Assembly (NCBI GenBank): GCA_024400835.1
Contig: JAKSMC010000003.1
Location: 55,269 to 119,268 of the forward strand
Direction: 5' to 3'
Length of the DNA: 64,000 nt
Origin: Bacteroidales bacterium
GTDB lineage: Bacteria > Bacteroidota > Bacteroidia > Bacteroidales > WCHB1-69
Shown here: in pieces, positions 8,866 to 18,076 of the stretch
Layout: each line of letters opens with the position of its first letter
Numbering within the stretch: the first letter of the stretch is position 1
Notes under the pieces: generated by a model
The model's input: only the letters and a program-made list of their open reading frames with translations
Database searches by the model: none
What the model was told of the DNA's origin: nothing
Translations under genes and position numbers: made by a program

Positions 8866-9723
8866 ATGAAACACATCGGTCCGCACGTAAGTGCAAGTGG
8901 CGGAGTGGAAAATGCTCCGCTGAATGCCATGGCCGTCGGCGCGTCCGCATTCGCGCTCTTCACCAAAAACCAGCGCCAATGGTTCTCCGCACCACTGACG
9001 GGAAAATCTATTGACGCCTTCAAAGCCAATTGCGAAAATGCCGGCATCTCTGCCGACTACATCTTGCCGCACGACAGCTACCTCATCAACCTCGGGCAAC
9101 CTGAAACCGAGGCACTGGAAAAGTCGCGCAACTCCTTTTTGGAGGAGATGAAAAGATGCGAACAATTAGGTTTGAAGATGCTCAACTTCCACCCGGGCAG
9201 CCATCTGAACAAAATTCCGATGGAGGAATGCCTGCGCCGAATTGCTGAAAGCATCAACATAGTCTTGGACAAAACGCAAGGCGTGACAGCTGTGATTGAA
9301 AACACTGCCGGTCAAGGTTCCAACGTGGGATTCAGTTTCCAGCACATCGCCAGCATCATCGACAAGGTGGAGGATAAAAGTAGAGTGGGCGTGTGCCTCG
9401 ACACGTGCCACACCTATTCGGCCGGCTATGACCTCAAGACGGAGGAAGGCTACGCGCAAACCTTCCGGGAGTTTGACGAAACAATCGGTGCAAACTACCT
9501 GAGAGCCATCCACTTGAACGATACGAAAAAACCGTTTGCTTCCCGTGTGGACCGTCACGACAGCATTGGCAAAGGCCTACTCGGCATCGAATTCTTCCAA
9601 CGGTTTATGAAGGATCCGCGTTTCGACAATATGCCGCTCATCCTCGAAACCCCCGACGACACTCTTTGGGCCGAGGAGATTGTGATGTTGAAAGATATGG
9701 CTGAGGGGAGGAAAAATAGATGA
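8866..9723 (+). CDS. nfo: deoxyribonuclease IV (AP endonuclease)
   Basis: A 285-residue endonuclease IV, a TIM-barrel enzyme with three zinc ions that cuts DNA 5' to abasic sites in base-excision repair. Visible signatures are the N-terminal [43 protein letters not shown] and [15 protein letters not shown], covering the metal-binding His, Glu and Asp residues. Length matches the family. It follows the barrel gene by 32 nt. A period-8 repeat array begins directly after its TGA. Confidence 0.97.
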   Translation: MKHIGPHVSASGGVENAPLNAMAVGASAFALFTKNQRQWFSAPLTGKSIDAFKANCENAGISADYILPHDSYLINLGQPETEALEKSRNSFLEEMKRCEQLGLKMLNFHPGSHLNKIPMEECLRRIAESINIVLDKTQGVTAVIENTAGQGSNVGFSFQHIASIIDKVEDKSRVGVCLDTCHTYSAGYDLKTEEGYAQTFREFDETIGANYLRAIHLNDTKKPFASRVDRHDSIGKGLLGIEFFQRFMKDPRFDNMPLILETPDDTLWAEEIVMLKDMAEGRKNR

Positions 9724-9755
9724 GTAGAATAGTAGAATGGTAGAAAAGTAGAGGA
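9724..9755 (+). repeat. degenerate period-8 tandem array (4 units)
   Basis: Units GTAGAATA, GTAGAATG, GTAGAAAA and GTAGAGGA start at the base after the nfo TGA. Every unit contains TAG. The same unit class appears at 53448-53479, and its complement CTCTACCT at 27309 and 27393. Confidence 0.7.
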
Positions 9756-9769
9756 TGGAAAATGACGAA

Positions 9770-9811
9770 GAACTAACAGCCAAGAACGAATAGGGAATAA
9801 TAACTAATGAT
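9770..9811 (+). repeat. degenerate period-7 tandem array (6 units)
   Basis: Units GAACTAA, CAGCCAA, GAACGAA, TAGGGAA, TAATAAC and TAATGAT in strict 7-base register between the period-8 array and the tRNA promoter. TAGGGAA-type units recur at 20981-21015. Confidence 0.5.
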
Positions 9812-9834
9812 TTTAGTTAAAAAAAATATGTGTT

Positions 9835-9865
9835 TTTGGAGGAATAAGAAAAAATTGTATTTTTG
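9835..9865 (+). promoter_or_regulatory. complete Bacteroidota promoter of tRNA-Glu
   Basis: TTTG at 9835-9838, a 19-base spacer, then TATTTTTG at 9858-9865, matching the TTTG-N19-21-TAnnTTTG consensus. It is the best full match in the window and lies 17 nt upstream of the tRNA. Confidence 0.8.
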
Positions 9866-9881
9866 CGCCCTCAAAACAACC

Positions 9882-9953
9882 GGCGTGTTCTGCTAACGGT
9901 TAGGCATCAAGATTCTCAATCTTGCAATACGAGTTCGATTCTCGTACACGCTA
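9882..9953 (+). tRNA. tRNA-Glu(CUC)
   Basis: A 72-nt cloverleaf without encoded CCA. The acceptor stem is GGCGTGT with ACACGCT (first pair G-U); the D-stem is TGCT/GGCA with an 8-base loop containing GG; the anticodon stem is CAAGA/TCTTG with loop TTCTCAA, so the anticodon is CTC; a 4-base variable loop follows; the T-arm is ACGAG-TTCGATT-CTCGT. It has its own promoter and terminator and stands alone. It reads GAG codons. Confidence 0.92.
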
Positions 9954-9959
9954 CTACGA

Positions 9960-9989
9960 AAGGGTGACTGAAAACGGTCACCCTTTTTT
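9960..9989 (+). terminator. intrinsic terminator of tRNA-Glu
   Basis: Arms AAGGGTGAC (9960-9968) and GTCACCCTT (9977-9985) pair perfectly around an 8-base loop and are followed by TTTT. Confidence 0.9.
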
Positions 9990-10106
9990 GTTATCTACCT
10001 TCGTTTCCTTGCCTTCGTGGTAGGCTGACAAAGTAGTGATAACGTGAATTGCGCGGAAAGACTATCACTGATTGAAGGAGCCAAAACGAAGAAGTTGTAA
10101 TTTATG

Positions 10107-10114
10107 TATCTTTG
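10107..10114 (+). promoter_or_regulatory. TAnnTTTG promoter element of the M28 peptidase
   Basis: TATCTTTG followed by CGGC, 26 nt upstream of the ATG at 10141. Confidence 0.6.
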
Positions 10115-10140
10115 CGGCGTGATCTAGAAAATCCTGTCAG

Positions 10141-11367
10141 ATGAAAAAAATTTTATGCTCTTTTATCACTACTATGCTGATGATGACCGCGACCATCGCA
10201 CAGAACAGTGAATCTCTAAATCTATTGCTAAATGAGATCAATGCGGACAGTCTGCGCAAAACTGTGCTCGATTTGCAGAATTTCGGCAGCCGTTTTGCAT
10301 TGCGCGAAGGAGGCAACAAGCAGGTTGCTGAATATATTCAGCAACGATTGGAGAATTATGGAGTTACAACGGTTATTGATTCTTTCTATCAACAAGGATA
10401 TAACTGGCTGGTAGGAGAATACGGGGCTTTTTTCTACAATGTCAAAGGCGTTTTGAACAGTCAAAATCCGGCAGATGATTCCTTGGTTGTCATCGGTGCG
10501 CATCTGGATGCCATCTCTTTGGACGACTACTATGAACTTCAGACGCTGGCGCCTGGTGCTGATGACAACGCTTCGGGCGTTGCCGTTATGGTTGAAATTG
10601 CGAGGGTGCTACACAAATACCCGACAGAATTTCATCGCAACATCCAATTCTCAGGATATGATGGCGAAGAACTCGGTCTTTTCGGGGGGCACCACGATGC
10701 GGAAATGCACCTGCAAAACCAGAGCAAAATTGCCGTGATGCTTAACAACGATATGGTTTCGTACCAGCCAGACGATGACTGGCGCGTGACCCTCCATTGG
10801 TACGATAATGCGTTAGATGTACTGGACAAAGCCGTTGCCGCCTGCCGCGAATATACGAACATTGAACCTTTCGTACCTACACAATTTCAAAATGGCGATG
10901 CTGGAGCCAGCGACAGTTATGCGTATGCCACCCGCAATTACAAATCTGTCTTTGCCATCGAATATACTTTCTCCACCTCTTATCATACAGAACATGATGT
11001 GGCCGACTCCAACAATTATGCTTATCATGCGGACATTACGCGATATAACCTTGCTATGTTGGCCGATTATGCACAAATGGAAAATGAAGTTTCTGTTGCG
11101 GAAAGAAAAACGAACTGTCCTGGGACCGTCTATCCAAATCCAGCATCAGACAAAGCCATACTTCAATTCTCTTTAGACGAAGCTTGTGACGCTCGTCTGG
11201 CCATCACCAACATGGCTGGCCAAGTGGTTAATGACTTGCCTCTGTATGCATTGGATGCCGGCCCTAACTTGGTTGAACTGGACTTCAGCAATATCCCTGC
11301 CGGCATCTATCTTTGCCGCTTTCTTTCTAATAAGTGCAGTTGGACAACCAAAATCATCGTGAAGTAG
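10141..11367 (+). CDS. secreted M28 zinc metallopeptidase with T9SS type A sorting domain
   Basis: A 408-residue secreted peptidase. Residues 1-20 are a signal peptide. The M28 catalytic domain (about 30-315) shows the co-catalytic zinc ligands in GAHLDA (His121, Asp123), ADDNASG (Asp141/142) and DGEELG (Glu176/177). Residues about 330-408 form a T9SS type A sorting tail, opening with VYPNPASDKA and ending PAGIYLCRF...TKIIVK. It should be exported by Sec, then moved across the outer membrane by the type IX system and released or anchored. Family members are aminopeptidases or glutaminyl cyclase-like enzymes; the substrate is not defined. Confidence 0.93.
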   Translation: MKKILCSFITTMLMMTATIAQNSESLNLLLNEINADSLRKTVLDLQNFGSRFALREGGNKQVAEYIQQRLENYGVTTVIDSFYQQGYNWLVGEYGAFFYNVKGVLNSQNPADDSLVVIGAHLDAISLDDYYELQTLAPGADDNASGVAVMVEIARVLHKYPTEFHRNIQFSGYDGEELGLFGGHHDAEMHLQNQSKIAVMLNNDMVSYQPDDDWRVTLHWYDNALDVLDKAVAACREYTNIEPFVPTQFQNGDAGASDSYAYATRNYKSVFAIEYTFSTSYHTEHDVADSNNYAYHADITRYNLAMLADYAQMENEVSVAERKTNCPGTVYPNPASDKAILQFSLDEACDARLAITNMAGQVVNDLPLYALDAGPNLVELDFSNIPAGIYLCRFLSNKCSWTTKIIVK

Positions 11368-11390
11368 CCGTGTGCTTTCAGCTGTCGGCT

Positions 11391-11425
11391 CTTTGAACCT
11401 TTTATTTTGAATTTTGTACTTTGAA
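11391..11425 (+). repeat. degenerate period-7 tandem array (5 units)
   Basis: Units CTTTGAA, CCTTTTA, TTTTGAA, TTTTGTA, CTTTGAA, starting 23 nt after the M28 peptidase stop codon. Related to the CTTGAAA class at 7149. Confidence 0.5.
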
Positions 11426-11578
11426 CACACAGCTTTTATCCGAAAGCAGGCTTTGTGATATAACGGGGAAGATTTTCCAAACCAACCTCATAAGAACATG
11501 ATTGATAAGTTTTTAGAAAATCCATTCACATTGAAATTTTTGTTTTTAGAAAGGTATTTTTTTATACGAAAAAATATG

Positions 11579-11586
11579 TATCTTTG
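11579..11586 (+). promoter_or_regulatory. TAnnTTTG promoter element of the EF-G2 gene
   Basis: TATCTTTG followed by CGCCC, 53 nt upstream of the ATG. The long A/T-rich leader up to the start fits strong translation in organisms without Shine-Dalgarno sites. Confidence 0.65.
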
Positions 11587-11639
11587 CGCCCTTTTTGTAT
11601 AATAACAATAATTTATAAATCAAATAATTAAAATCACCA

Positions 11640-13769
11640 ATGAAAGTTTATCAGACCAAAGAAATTAGAAATGTTGCCCTCATAGGCGGTAACCGCGTAG
11701 GTAAGACAACGTTAGCCGAAGCCATGGCTTTTCACGGCGGCGTCATCAGCAGAAGAGGCACAGTAGAGGATAAGAATACCATTTCCGACTACCGCGAAGT
11801 GGAATTGGAAAGACAACAGTCTATCCAAAGCACCGTAATGTATGCTGAATTTGAAGGCACCAAGATCAATATGATCGACTGTCCGGGTTTTGATGATTTC
11901 GTTGGTGAAACTATCGGCGCTCTCCGCGTTATGGATACCGCTTTGATGGTTATCAACTCTCAAAACGGCGTTGACGTTGGTGCTGAAATCCAATGGCGTC
12001 ACGCAAAAGCTGCCGGCATCCCTGTAATGTTCGTCGTCAACCAACTCGACCACGAAAAGGCCAACTTCGACGAAACCATGCACCAACTCAAAGAATACTT
12101 CGGCGGCAGCGTCATGCCTCTCCAATTCCCTGTCAACGCAGGCGTTGGTTTCGACTCCGTTATCGACTTGCTTCAAATGAAGCTCCTCAAATTCCCGGCT
12201 AACGGCGGTAAGATGGTTGTGGAAGACATTCCTGCCAACCTCGCTGACAAAGCTGAAGAAATGCACAGCGCCCTTATCGAAGCTGCTGCTGAAAATGACG
12301 AAGCCCTCATGGACAAATTCTTCGAAGAAGGTACTCTTTCCGAAGACGACATGGTTAAGGGTCTCAAACTCGGTATCGCCAACCGCGGTACTTTCCCTGT
12401 GATCTGCGTAGCTGCTAAAACCGACCAAGGTATCGACCGTATGATGGACCTCGTGGTTAAGAACTGCCCGACTCCTGACGAAGGCGCTGCTATGAAGACC
12501 AAAGACGGCAACGAACTCAAGTACAACGCTGCTGATCCTTTCGTAGGCTTCATCTTCAAAACCGCTATCGAACAACACCTCGGCGAAGTCGCTTTCATCA
12601 AAGTGGCTGCAGGCGAAATCACTAAGGGTGCCGACCTCACCAACACGGTGAACGGTTCCAAAGAAAGAATCTCCCAATTACTTGTTTTCGCAGGTAAGAA
12701 CAGAATTGAAGTTGACAAAGCAGTGGCTGGCGATATCATCGCTACCATCAAACTTAAATCCGCTCAAACCGGCACCACATTGGTTGCCAAAGGTGACGAA
12801 GTTATCGAACCGACGGTTTATCCAGATCCTAAATTCCGTACCGCTGTTAAAGCTAAAAACAGTTCCGACGATGAAAAATTGGGCGCTATCCTCAATGAAA
12901 TCCGTAAGACTGATCCTACCTTCCTGATGGAACAATCCAAGGAATTGAAACAGATGATCATCTCCGGTCAAGGCGAACAACACCTCAACATCGTGAAATG
13001 GACAGTTGAAAAACTCAACAAGATCGAAGTTGAATACTATGCTCCGAAGATTCCGTATCGTGAAACCATCACGAAATCCGCTGAAGCTATGTATCGTCAC
13101 AAAAAACAATCCGGTGGCTCCGGCCAATTCGGTGAAGTCCACATGCTCGTTGAAGCTTACTACGAAGGTATGCCTACTCAAAGCAAATACCCGATCCGTG
13201 CTACAGAAACTTATGACCTTCCTTGGGGTGGTAAGCTCATCTATAACAACTGTATCGTCGGTGGTGCTATCGACGCACGCTTCATGCCGGCTATCTTGAA
13301 GGGTATCATGGAAAGATTGGAAGAAGGCCCGCTTACCGGTTCTTACGCTCGCGATATCGTCGTTAACATCTACGATGGTAAAATGCACCCGGTTGACTCA
13401 AACGAAATGGCATTCAAATTGGCTTCCCGCCACGCTTTCAAAGAAGCCTTCACCAACGCTGGCCCGAAAATCCTCGAACCTATCTACGACGTTGACATCT
13501 TCGTTCCTGCAGAACGTATGGGTGATGTTATGACCGACCTCCAAGGCCGTCGCGGTATCATGATGGGTATGGATAGCGAAGGCGCTTATCAGATGATTCA
13601 CGCTAAGATTCCATTGGCAGAATTGAACAAATATTCTACCACATTGAGCTCCATCACTTCAGGTCGTGCTTCCTACACAATGAAGTTCGCTGAATACCAA
13701 GCAGTTTCTGCTGATGTTCAATCCGAAATCATTAAGAAATACGAAGCTGAACACGAAGAAGAAGAATAA
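11640..13769 (+). CDS. elongation factor G paralogue (EF-G2 type)
   Basis: A 709-residue translational GTPase-like protein with G1 GGNRVGKTTL (residues 16-25), G3 DCPGF and G4 NQLD in place of the NKMD of canonical EF-G. Domains II-V follow, including YRETITKSAEAMYRHKKQSG (domain IV entry) and LQGRRGIMMGMDSEG (domain V). From memory the sequence resembles the Bacteroides EF-G2 family, for which published work on B. thetaiotaomicron describes GTP-hydrolysis-independent elongation needed under carbon starvation. The gene is not in an str operon, supporting a paralogue rather than the housekeeping fusA. Even codon choice suggests high expression. Confidence 0.85.
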   Translation: MKVYQTKEIRNVALIGGNRVGKTTLAEAMAFHGGVISRRGTVEDKNTISDYREVELERQQSIQSTVMYAEFEGTKINMIDCPGFDDFVGETIGALRVMDTALMVINSQNGVDVGAEIQWRHAKAAGIPVMFVVNQLDHEKANFDETMHQLKEYFGGSVMPLQFPVNAGVGFDSVIDLLQMKLLKFPANGGKMVVEDIPANLADKAEEMHSALIEAAAENDEALMDKFFEEGTLSEDDMVKGLKLGIANRGTFPVICVAAKTDQGIDRMMDLVVKNCPTPDEGAAMKTKDGNELKYNAADPFVGFIFKTAIEQHLGEVAFIKVAAGEITKGADLTNTVNGSKERISQLLVFAGKNRIEVDKAVAGDIIATIKLKSAQTGTTLVAKGDEVIEPTVYPDPKFRTAVKAKNSSDDEKLGAILNEIRKTDPTFLMEQSKELKQMIISGQGEQHLNIVKWTVEKLNKIEVEYYAPKIPYRETITKSAEAMYRHKKQSGGSGQFGEVHMLVEAYYEGMPTQSKYPIRATETYDLPWGGKLIYNNCIVGGAIDARFMPAILKGIMERLEEGPLTGSYARDIVVNIYDGKMHPVDSNEMAFKLASRHAFKEAFTNAGPKILEPIYDVDIFVPAERMGDVMTDLQGRRGIMMGMDSEGAYQMIHAKIPLAELNKYSTTLSSITSGRASYTMKFAEYQAVSADVQSEIIKKYEAEHEEEE

Positions 13770-13791
13770 TCAATACTTTAAAGTATTTTTC

Positions 13792-13824
13792 AAAAAAGAC
13801 GGTGCTTTGCGCCGTCTTTTTTTT
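13792..13824 (+). terminator. intrinsic terminator of the EF-G2 gene
   Basis: AGACGGTGC and GCGCCGTCT arms with a 3-base loop, flanked by an A-run and eight T. The promoter element of the next gene starts in the last bases of the T-run. Confidence 0.9.
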
Positions 13825-13831
13825 ATCTTTG
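13824..13831 (+). promoter_or_regulatory. TAnnTTTG promoter element directly behind the terminator
   Basis: TATCTTTG followed by CCACC; it overlaps the end of the EF-G2 terminator T-tract. The next gene starts 99 nt downstream. Confidence 0.55.
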
Positions 13832-13930
13832 CCACCGCATTTGTCTATTATGTTATAACGGCCTCGCATAATCCTCATCTGCAGAATGATTTATTGGGAA
13901 TGCATTCACCTGAGAGGTCATTGAATAGAT

Positions 13931-15748
13931 ATGAAAAAATGTTTACTACTCATTTCCGTAATGTGCTGTGCGTGCTTTGCCCTACACGCACAAACCGTCG
14001 TTTATAGCGACAATTTCGATTCCTATCCGGTCGGCAGTCACATCTCACAGGTCAACGACAATTGGGTTTGCTATGGGGACAGTTTGAAAGACGCCGCCAT
14101 TTGCAACACGATGGCAGCGTCTGCACCAAATTCTCTGCAAATTGGAGGGGATTATCCTAAGCTGGTATCTTATTTTTTACCAAAGGCATTTCAAAAAAGT
14201 GGCAGATATCATATCGGATTCAACCTCTATGTGCCGAGTTCAGGAGATGATGGGGCATATTTTGCAGCTTGGCGCCCTTATTCTTACTCTCCAGCCTTTA
14301 TTTGCGGATTCTCACCGAATCAAACCGGCCGTATATCTCTCATTGATATGGAGGGTAATCTAACTTCAGGATGCGAATTCACCTATCCGAATGACGTATG
14401 GTTACCCATATTGTTAGATATTGATTTGGATGCCAATTTGTTGAATATATATATAAATAATGTATTGGCATACGCTGGGGCATACGCCTCCGTGGATCTC
14501 AACAATTATGATCCGGCTTTAGGAGAAAAAGGATTGGGGTCAATAACATTCAATAATTCTTCCATTTACCATCCATATTATGTAGATGATTTTTCCTTGA
14601 CGGAACTAACTCCGCCCAATTTCGGAATGTTCGAACTCTATCCGAACACAGAGGTCAATCACTATTTGGCCCCCAACACATTGGTCACGCAGGATTTCTA
14701 TTTGACCAATAACGGGGCGCAATACACTATCTATAGGATTGTACCCACCTACAATATTGACCATCCGGACACTACGTCCATAGGCGCCACCGCCGTTCCC
14801 AACTGCCAAGAATACAGAAGCGTGAGGATAAGTTCTCCAACATATATGGAAACGGCCGTGCGCATTCCAGCGGATAGCTTTCAATCGCAGATTGGAAGAA
14901 TGCTGAAAACCGTGGATGTCGCATTGCAATCGGTTGACACTGCCACCATCAAAGTATATGGTATGGGCAATCTTCTATATCATTATTATAATGGTATGTA
15001 TAATTATCCCGATAGTGACTATTCCCACCACGGGCCATACAATCTGAAATATGAAAAGACCTTTATTCCGCACGACGGATGGAACAGCATTGCTATAGAT
15101 ACGCCTATATTTATTACTGGCGAGGATCTTTACTTCAGCGTTTCTTGGACGCCCAAACAGGACTCCACCTATCTGCTTTTTGATATAATTCCCGCCCATA
15201 ATCAAAACTCCTATTGGGGCAATAGTTGGATAAAAGAAGGTGATATTCCTTGGAATCATGTCTATAGTGATAATTTTGCCATACGTGGTATGCTCGACGG
15301 TGTCCCGCAACCTGCGTGGATACATACGGGCTTAGATCGCGAAGAGATATCATTTTATGGCCATCAAACCATTCCTATTACATTTGATGCCAACGATATG
15401 AATATGTATGAGACGCGTTCCGGGAAACTCTATTTTTTCTCCTCTGCAGAAGAGGAAGATGAATTTGTCTTGGATGTCCATATAACGGCCTGCGGTGTTT
15501 CCGTAGAAGAATTTGAGGATGCAGACCTCCATATTTATCCGAATCCAGCTTCCGACTATCTTAAAATATCGTCTGAAGAAGAAATTACGGAGGTGCAGAT
15601 TTTCAGTATGATGGGACAATTGGTTTGCCAGAAGAGATTCAACAGCAATGAGGTCATGCTACCCGTTCAAAACCTGCCTGGCGGCATTTACACTGCTAAG
15701 ATTTTCACCGCACAAGGCGTGAGAAATGCAAAGATAGTGAAGAGATAG
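13931..15748 (+). CDS. secreted protein with jelly-roll-like N-domain and T9SS type A sorting domain
   Basis: A 605-residue secreted protein. Residues 1-20 are a signal peptide ending ALHAQ. Residues about 21-225 look like a concanavalin/LamG-like beta sandwich (SDNFDSYPVG at its start, then strands ending YVDDFSLTEL). The middle (about 230-540) is beta-rich with aromatic, Tyr/Pro-rich strands and no recognised enzyme motif. Residues about 535-605 form a T9SS type A sorting tail with IYPNPASDYL, QIFSMMGQLV, LPGGIYTAK and final KIVKR. Likely a cell-surface or secreted protein; its ligand is unknown. Confidence 0.85.
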   Translation: MKKCLLLISVMCCACFALHAQTVVYSDNFDSYPVGSHISQVNDNWVCYGDSLKDAAICNTMAASAPNSLQIGGDYPKLVSYFLPKAFQKSGRYHIGFNLYVPSSGDDGAYFAAWRPYSYSPAFICGFSPNQTGRISLIDMEGNLTSGCEFTYPNDVWLPILLDIDLDANLLNIYINNVLAYAGAYASVDLNNYDPALGEKGLGSITFNNSSIYHPYYVDDFSLTELTPPNFGMFELYPNTEVNHYLAPNTLVTQDFYLTNNGAQYTIYRIVPTYNIDHPDTTSIGATAVPNCQEYRSVRISSPTYMETAVRIPADSFQSQIGRMLKTVDVALQSVDTATIKVYGMGNLLYHYYNGMYNYPDSDYSHHGPYNLKYEKTFIPHDGWNSIAIDTPIFITGEDLYFSVSWTPKQDSTYLLFDIIPAHNQNSYWGNSWIKEGDIPWNHVYSDNFAIRGMLDGVPQPAWIHTGLDREEISFYGHQTIPITFDANDMNMYETRSGKLYFFSSAEEEDEFVLDVHITACGVSVEEFEDADLHIYPNPASDYLKISSEEEITEVQIFSMMGQLVCQKRFNSNEVMLPVQNLPGGIYTAKIFTAQGVRNAKIVKR

Positions 15749-15778
15749 CGTCTTTCCTGAAAAACCCAGTTTTACCTG

Positions 15779-15802
15779 CGCATTATCGCATTACCACATT
15801 TA
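15779..15802 (+). repeat. degenerate period-8 tandem array (3 units)
   Basis: Units CGCATTAT, CGCATTAC, CACATTTA, 30 nt after the T9SS-cargo stop codon. The reverse complement (ATAATGCG) is the same class as the array at 7085-7132 on the other strand. Confidence 0.45.
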
Positions 15803-15806
15803 TTCG

Positions 15807-15814
15807 TATCTTTG
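15807..15814 (+). promoter_or_regulatory. TAnnTTTG promoter element of the permease gene
   Basis: TATCTTTG followed by CGCCCTC. An in-frame TTG at 15812 lies inside it and so cannot be the start; GTG at 15836 is used instead. Confidence 0.6.
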
Positions 15815-15835
15815 CGCCCTCTAAAAAAGACTGCG

Positions 15836-16912
15836 GTGCTTCGATACATTGTAAAGAAAATATTGTACGGTTTGTTGCTGATGCTCGGCGTAGTGACGCT
15901 GGTGTTCTTCCTGTTCACCGTGCTGCCGTCAGACCCCGCCCGTATGATGATGGGGCAGCGCAGCGACCTGCAAACCGAAGAGGCCATCCGCAAGGAAATG
16001 GGCTTGGACCTGCCTCTCGGAGTGCAATATCTTGCCTACCTCAACGACGTGTCGCCCCTGTCGTGGTACAAAACCCAAGACAAGGAATCCTTCTTCTACT
16101 TGGATGACAATGATTATCATTACGTAAAGATTTTACCCTTGGGCAAGTCGGCAGTTGTATTAAAAGCTCCCTATTTACGAAGATCCTATCAAAGCAAACG
16201 GCCCGTGGGCGAAATACTCACGGAAGCATTTCCAAAAACCGTCCTGCTGGCCGTTGTCTCCATTGTCTTCGCCCTCATCGTGGGCATCATCATCGGCATC
16301 TTCTGTGCGCTGTACAAGGGTACCTGGTTTGACCACATATCCCTGATATTTTCCACCTTGGGCATGTCGGTGCCTTCGTTTTTCGCCGCGATTCTGCTGG
16401 CTTGGATTTTCGCCTATTTGCTGTCGGATGTTACGGGGCTCAGCATGTTCGGCAGCCTCTACACGGTAGATGACTACGGTACTGGACAATACTTGGATTT
16501 GAAAAACCTGATTCTGCCGGCCGTCACTTTGGGCATCCGTCCGTTGGCCGTCGTGGTGGAACTGACCAAGAACTCCCTGCTGGATGTATTGTCTCAAGAC
16601 TACATCCGCACCGCCAAGGCCAAAGGATTGAAGAAGAGCGTCATCATCACGAAACATGCGCTCAAAAACGCGTTAAACCCTGTTGTCACCGCCATTTCCG
16701 GCTGGCTGGCAGGACTGTTGGCGGGCGCCGTCTTTGTGGAGTACATCTTCGACTGGAAAGGCATGGGCGTGGTTATCGTCGATGCTTTGGACAAATACGA
16801 CTTCCCTGTCGTGATGGGCTCCCTGCTGTATGTGTCCATTGTCTTAGTGATCATCAACATCCTCTGTGACATCATTTACGGCTGGCTCGACCCGCGGGTG
16901 AGCTTAAATTAA
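15836..16912 (+). CDS. DppB/OppB-type ABC transporter permease
   Basis: A 358-residue membrane protein of the peptide/nickel ABC permease family (BPD_transp_1). GTG at 15836 gives the typical N-terminus MLRYIVKKILYGLLLMLGV with the first membrane helix; the family motif LPSDPARMMMGQ follows. After a soluble insert (about 45-120) come five further helices and the EAA-like loop DYIRTAKAKGLKKSVIITKH, which contacts the ATPase. The C-terminal DIIYGWLDPRVSLN is typical. No DppC, ATPase or binding protein is adjacent, so its partners must be elsewhere. Substrate unknown, probably peptides. Confidence 0.88.
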   Translation: MLRYIVKKILYGLLLMLGVVTLVFFLFTVLPSDPARMMMGQRSDLQTEEAIRKEMGLDLPLGVQYLAYLNDVSPLSWYKTQDKESFFYLDDNDYHYVKILPLGKSAVVLKAPYLRRSYQSKRPVGEILTEAFPKTVLLAVVSIVFALIVGIIIGIFCALYKGTWFDHISLIFSTLGMSVPSFFAAILLAWIFAYLLSDVTGLSMFGSLYTVDDYGTGQYLDLKNLILPAVTLGIRPLAVVVELTKNSLLDVLSQDYIRTAKAKGLKKSVIITKHALKNALNPVVTAISGWLAGLLAGAVFVEYIFDWKGMGVVIVDALDKYDFPVVMGSLLYVSIVLVIINILCDIIYGWLDPRVSLN

Positions 16913-16993
16913 CTGCTGAAAAAACATTTAGCTGCGGAGGGTACAAAGAGCCGAGGAGGAATAAAATTCATTTCATCGTTCGCTTTTTTTTTG

Positions 16994-17001
16994 TATTTTT
17001 G
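16994..17001 (+). promoter_or_regulatory. TAnnTTTG promoter element of gpsA
   Basis: TATTTTTG followed by CGACC, 28 nt upstream of the gpsA ATG. Confidence 0.6.
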
Positions 17002-17029
17002 CGACCTTAAAAAAAGTTAAAACAATTTT

Positions 17030-18076
17030 ATGATCGATAAAGAGTTCGCCCCCATCGTGCCACGTAGCAAGAAAACGCGTCTGCGTTACAGAGTCGCCGT
17101 GTTAGGTAGTGGCAGTTGGGCAACAGCCATCATCAAAATCATCTCCGCAAATCTGGAGCACATCCACTGGTGGGTGCGTTCCCCCGAGATGGCCGAAGAA
17201 ATCGCAAAATACGGACATAACCCCAAATATCTCAGTTCTGTATTCATCAATCCGGAAGACGTAAAGGTCAACACCGACATCAAGGCAGTAGTCAGCAAGG
17301 CCGACTACGTCATCATCGTGACGCCGTCCGCCTACCTGCACCAGTCGTTGGAACCGCTGAAGCGCAGCCAGTTGGGGAAGAAGAAAATCATCCTCGCCGT
17401 GAAAGGCATTGTGCCGGAAACGCTGCAACTCATCAGCGACTATATGCAGACGCAGTTCAAGGTACCCTTGGAGAACCTCTCCATCATCAGCGGCCCGTCG
17501 CACGCCGAGGAAATCGCGCAGGAGAAATTCACCTTCCTGACGGCGGCCTCCACCAACACCGAACTGGCCGAGACCGTGGCCAAGTTCTTCACCAACCGCT
17601 TCTGCCGCACCTCCGTGACCAACGATATGATGGGCGCGGAACTGGCTATAGTGTTAAAAAACATTTACGCCCTCGGCGCCGGCATCTACAGCGGCCTCGG
17701 ATACGGTGACAACTTCATTGCCGCCTACGTGGCCAACTGCCTCAAGGAAATGAAGTACTTCGTGTCGCAGATCTATCCCAACGAAGAACGCCACATTTCA
17801 GACTCCGTATATTTGGGCGACCTCTTAGTGACCGCCTACTCCACGTTCAGCCGCAACCGTCTCTTCGGCATCATGATCGGCCACGGGCTCTCCGTCCGCG
17901 TTTCCCTGCTCGAACTGCGCATGGTCTCTGAAGGCTACACCGCCTGCAAGTGCGTGCACGAAATCAACAAGAAATACCAAGTGCAGATCCCCATCGTAGA
18001 AACCATCTACAGCATCTTATACGAAAACACCAACGTCTCCTCGGAGATGAAGCGCATAGCCGAACACTTCATATAA
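17030..18076 (+). CDS. gpsA: NAD(P)-dependent glycerol-3-phosphate dehydrogenase
   Basis: A 348-residue cytoplasmic enzyme that reduces dihydroxyacetone phosphate to sn-glycerol-3-phosphate for phospholipid synthesis. The Rossmann motif is VAVLGSGSWATA (residues 23-34), with Ala where many members have Gly. The family signature SGPSHAEEIAQ and the active-site region KNIYALGAGIYSGLGYGDNF are present. About 20 basic residues precede the Rossmann fold. Its TAA overlaps the ATG of the next gene by one base, so the two are translationally coupled. Confidence 0.95.
   Translation: MIDKEFAPIVPRSKKTRLRYRVAVLGSGSWATAIIKIISANLEHIHWWVRSPEMAEEIAKYGHNPKYLSSVFINPEDVKVNTDIKAVVSKADYVIIVTPSAYLHQSLEPLKRSQLGKKKIILAVKGIVPETLQLISDYMQTQFKVPLENLSIISGPSHAEEIAQEKFTFLTAASTNTELAETVAKFFTNRFCRTSVTNDMMGAELAIVLKNIYALGAGIYSGLGYGDNFIAAYVANCLKEMKYFVSQIYPNEERHISDSVYLGDLLVTAYSTFSRNRLFGIMIGHGLSVRVSLLELRMVSEGYTACKCVHEINKKYQVQIPIVETIYSILYENTNVSSEMKRIAEHFI

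Noticed and set aside
15812..15835. TTG start of the permease at 15812
   Set aside because: It lies within the TATCTTTG promoter element, upstream of the expected transcription start.
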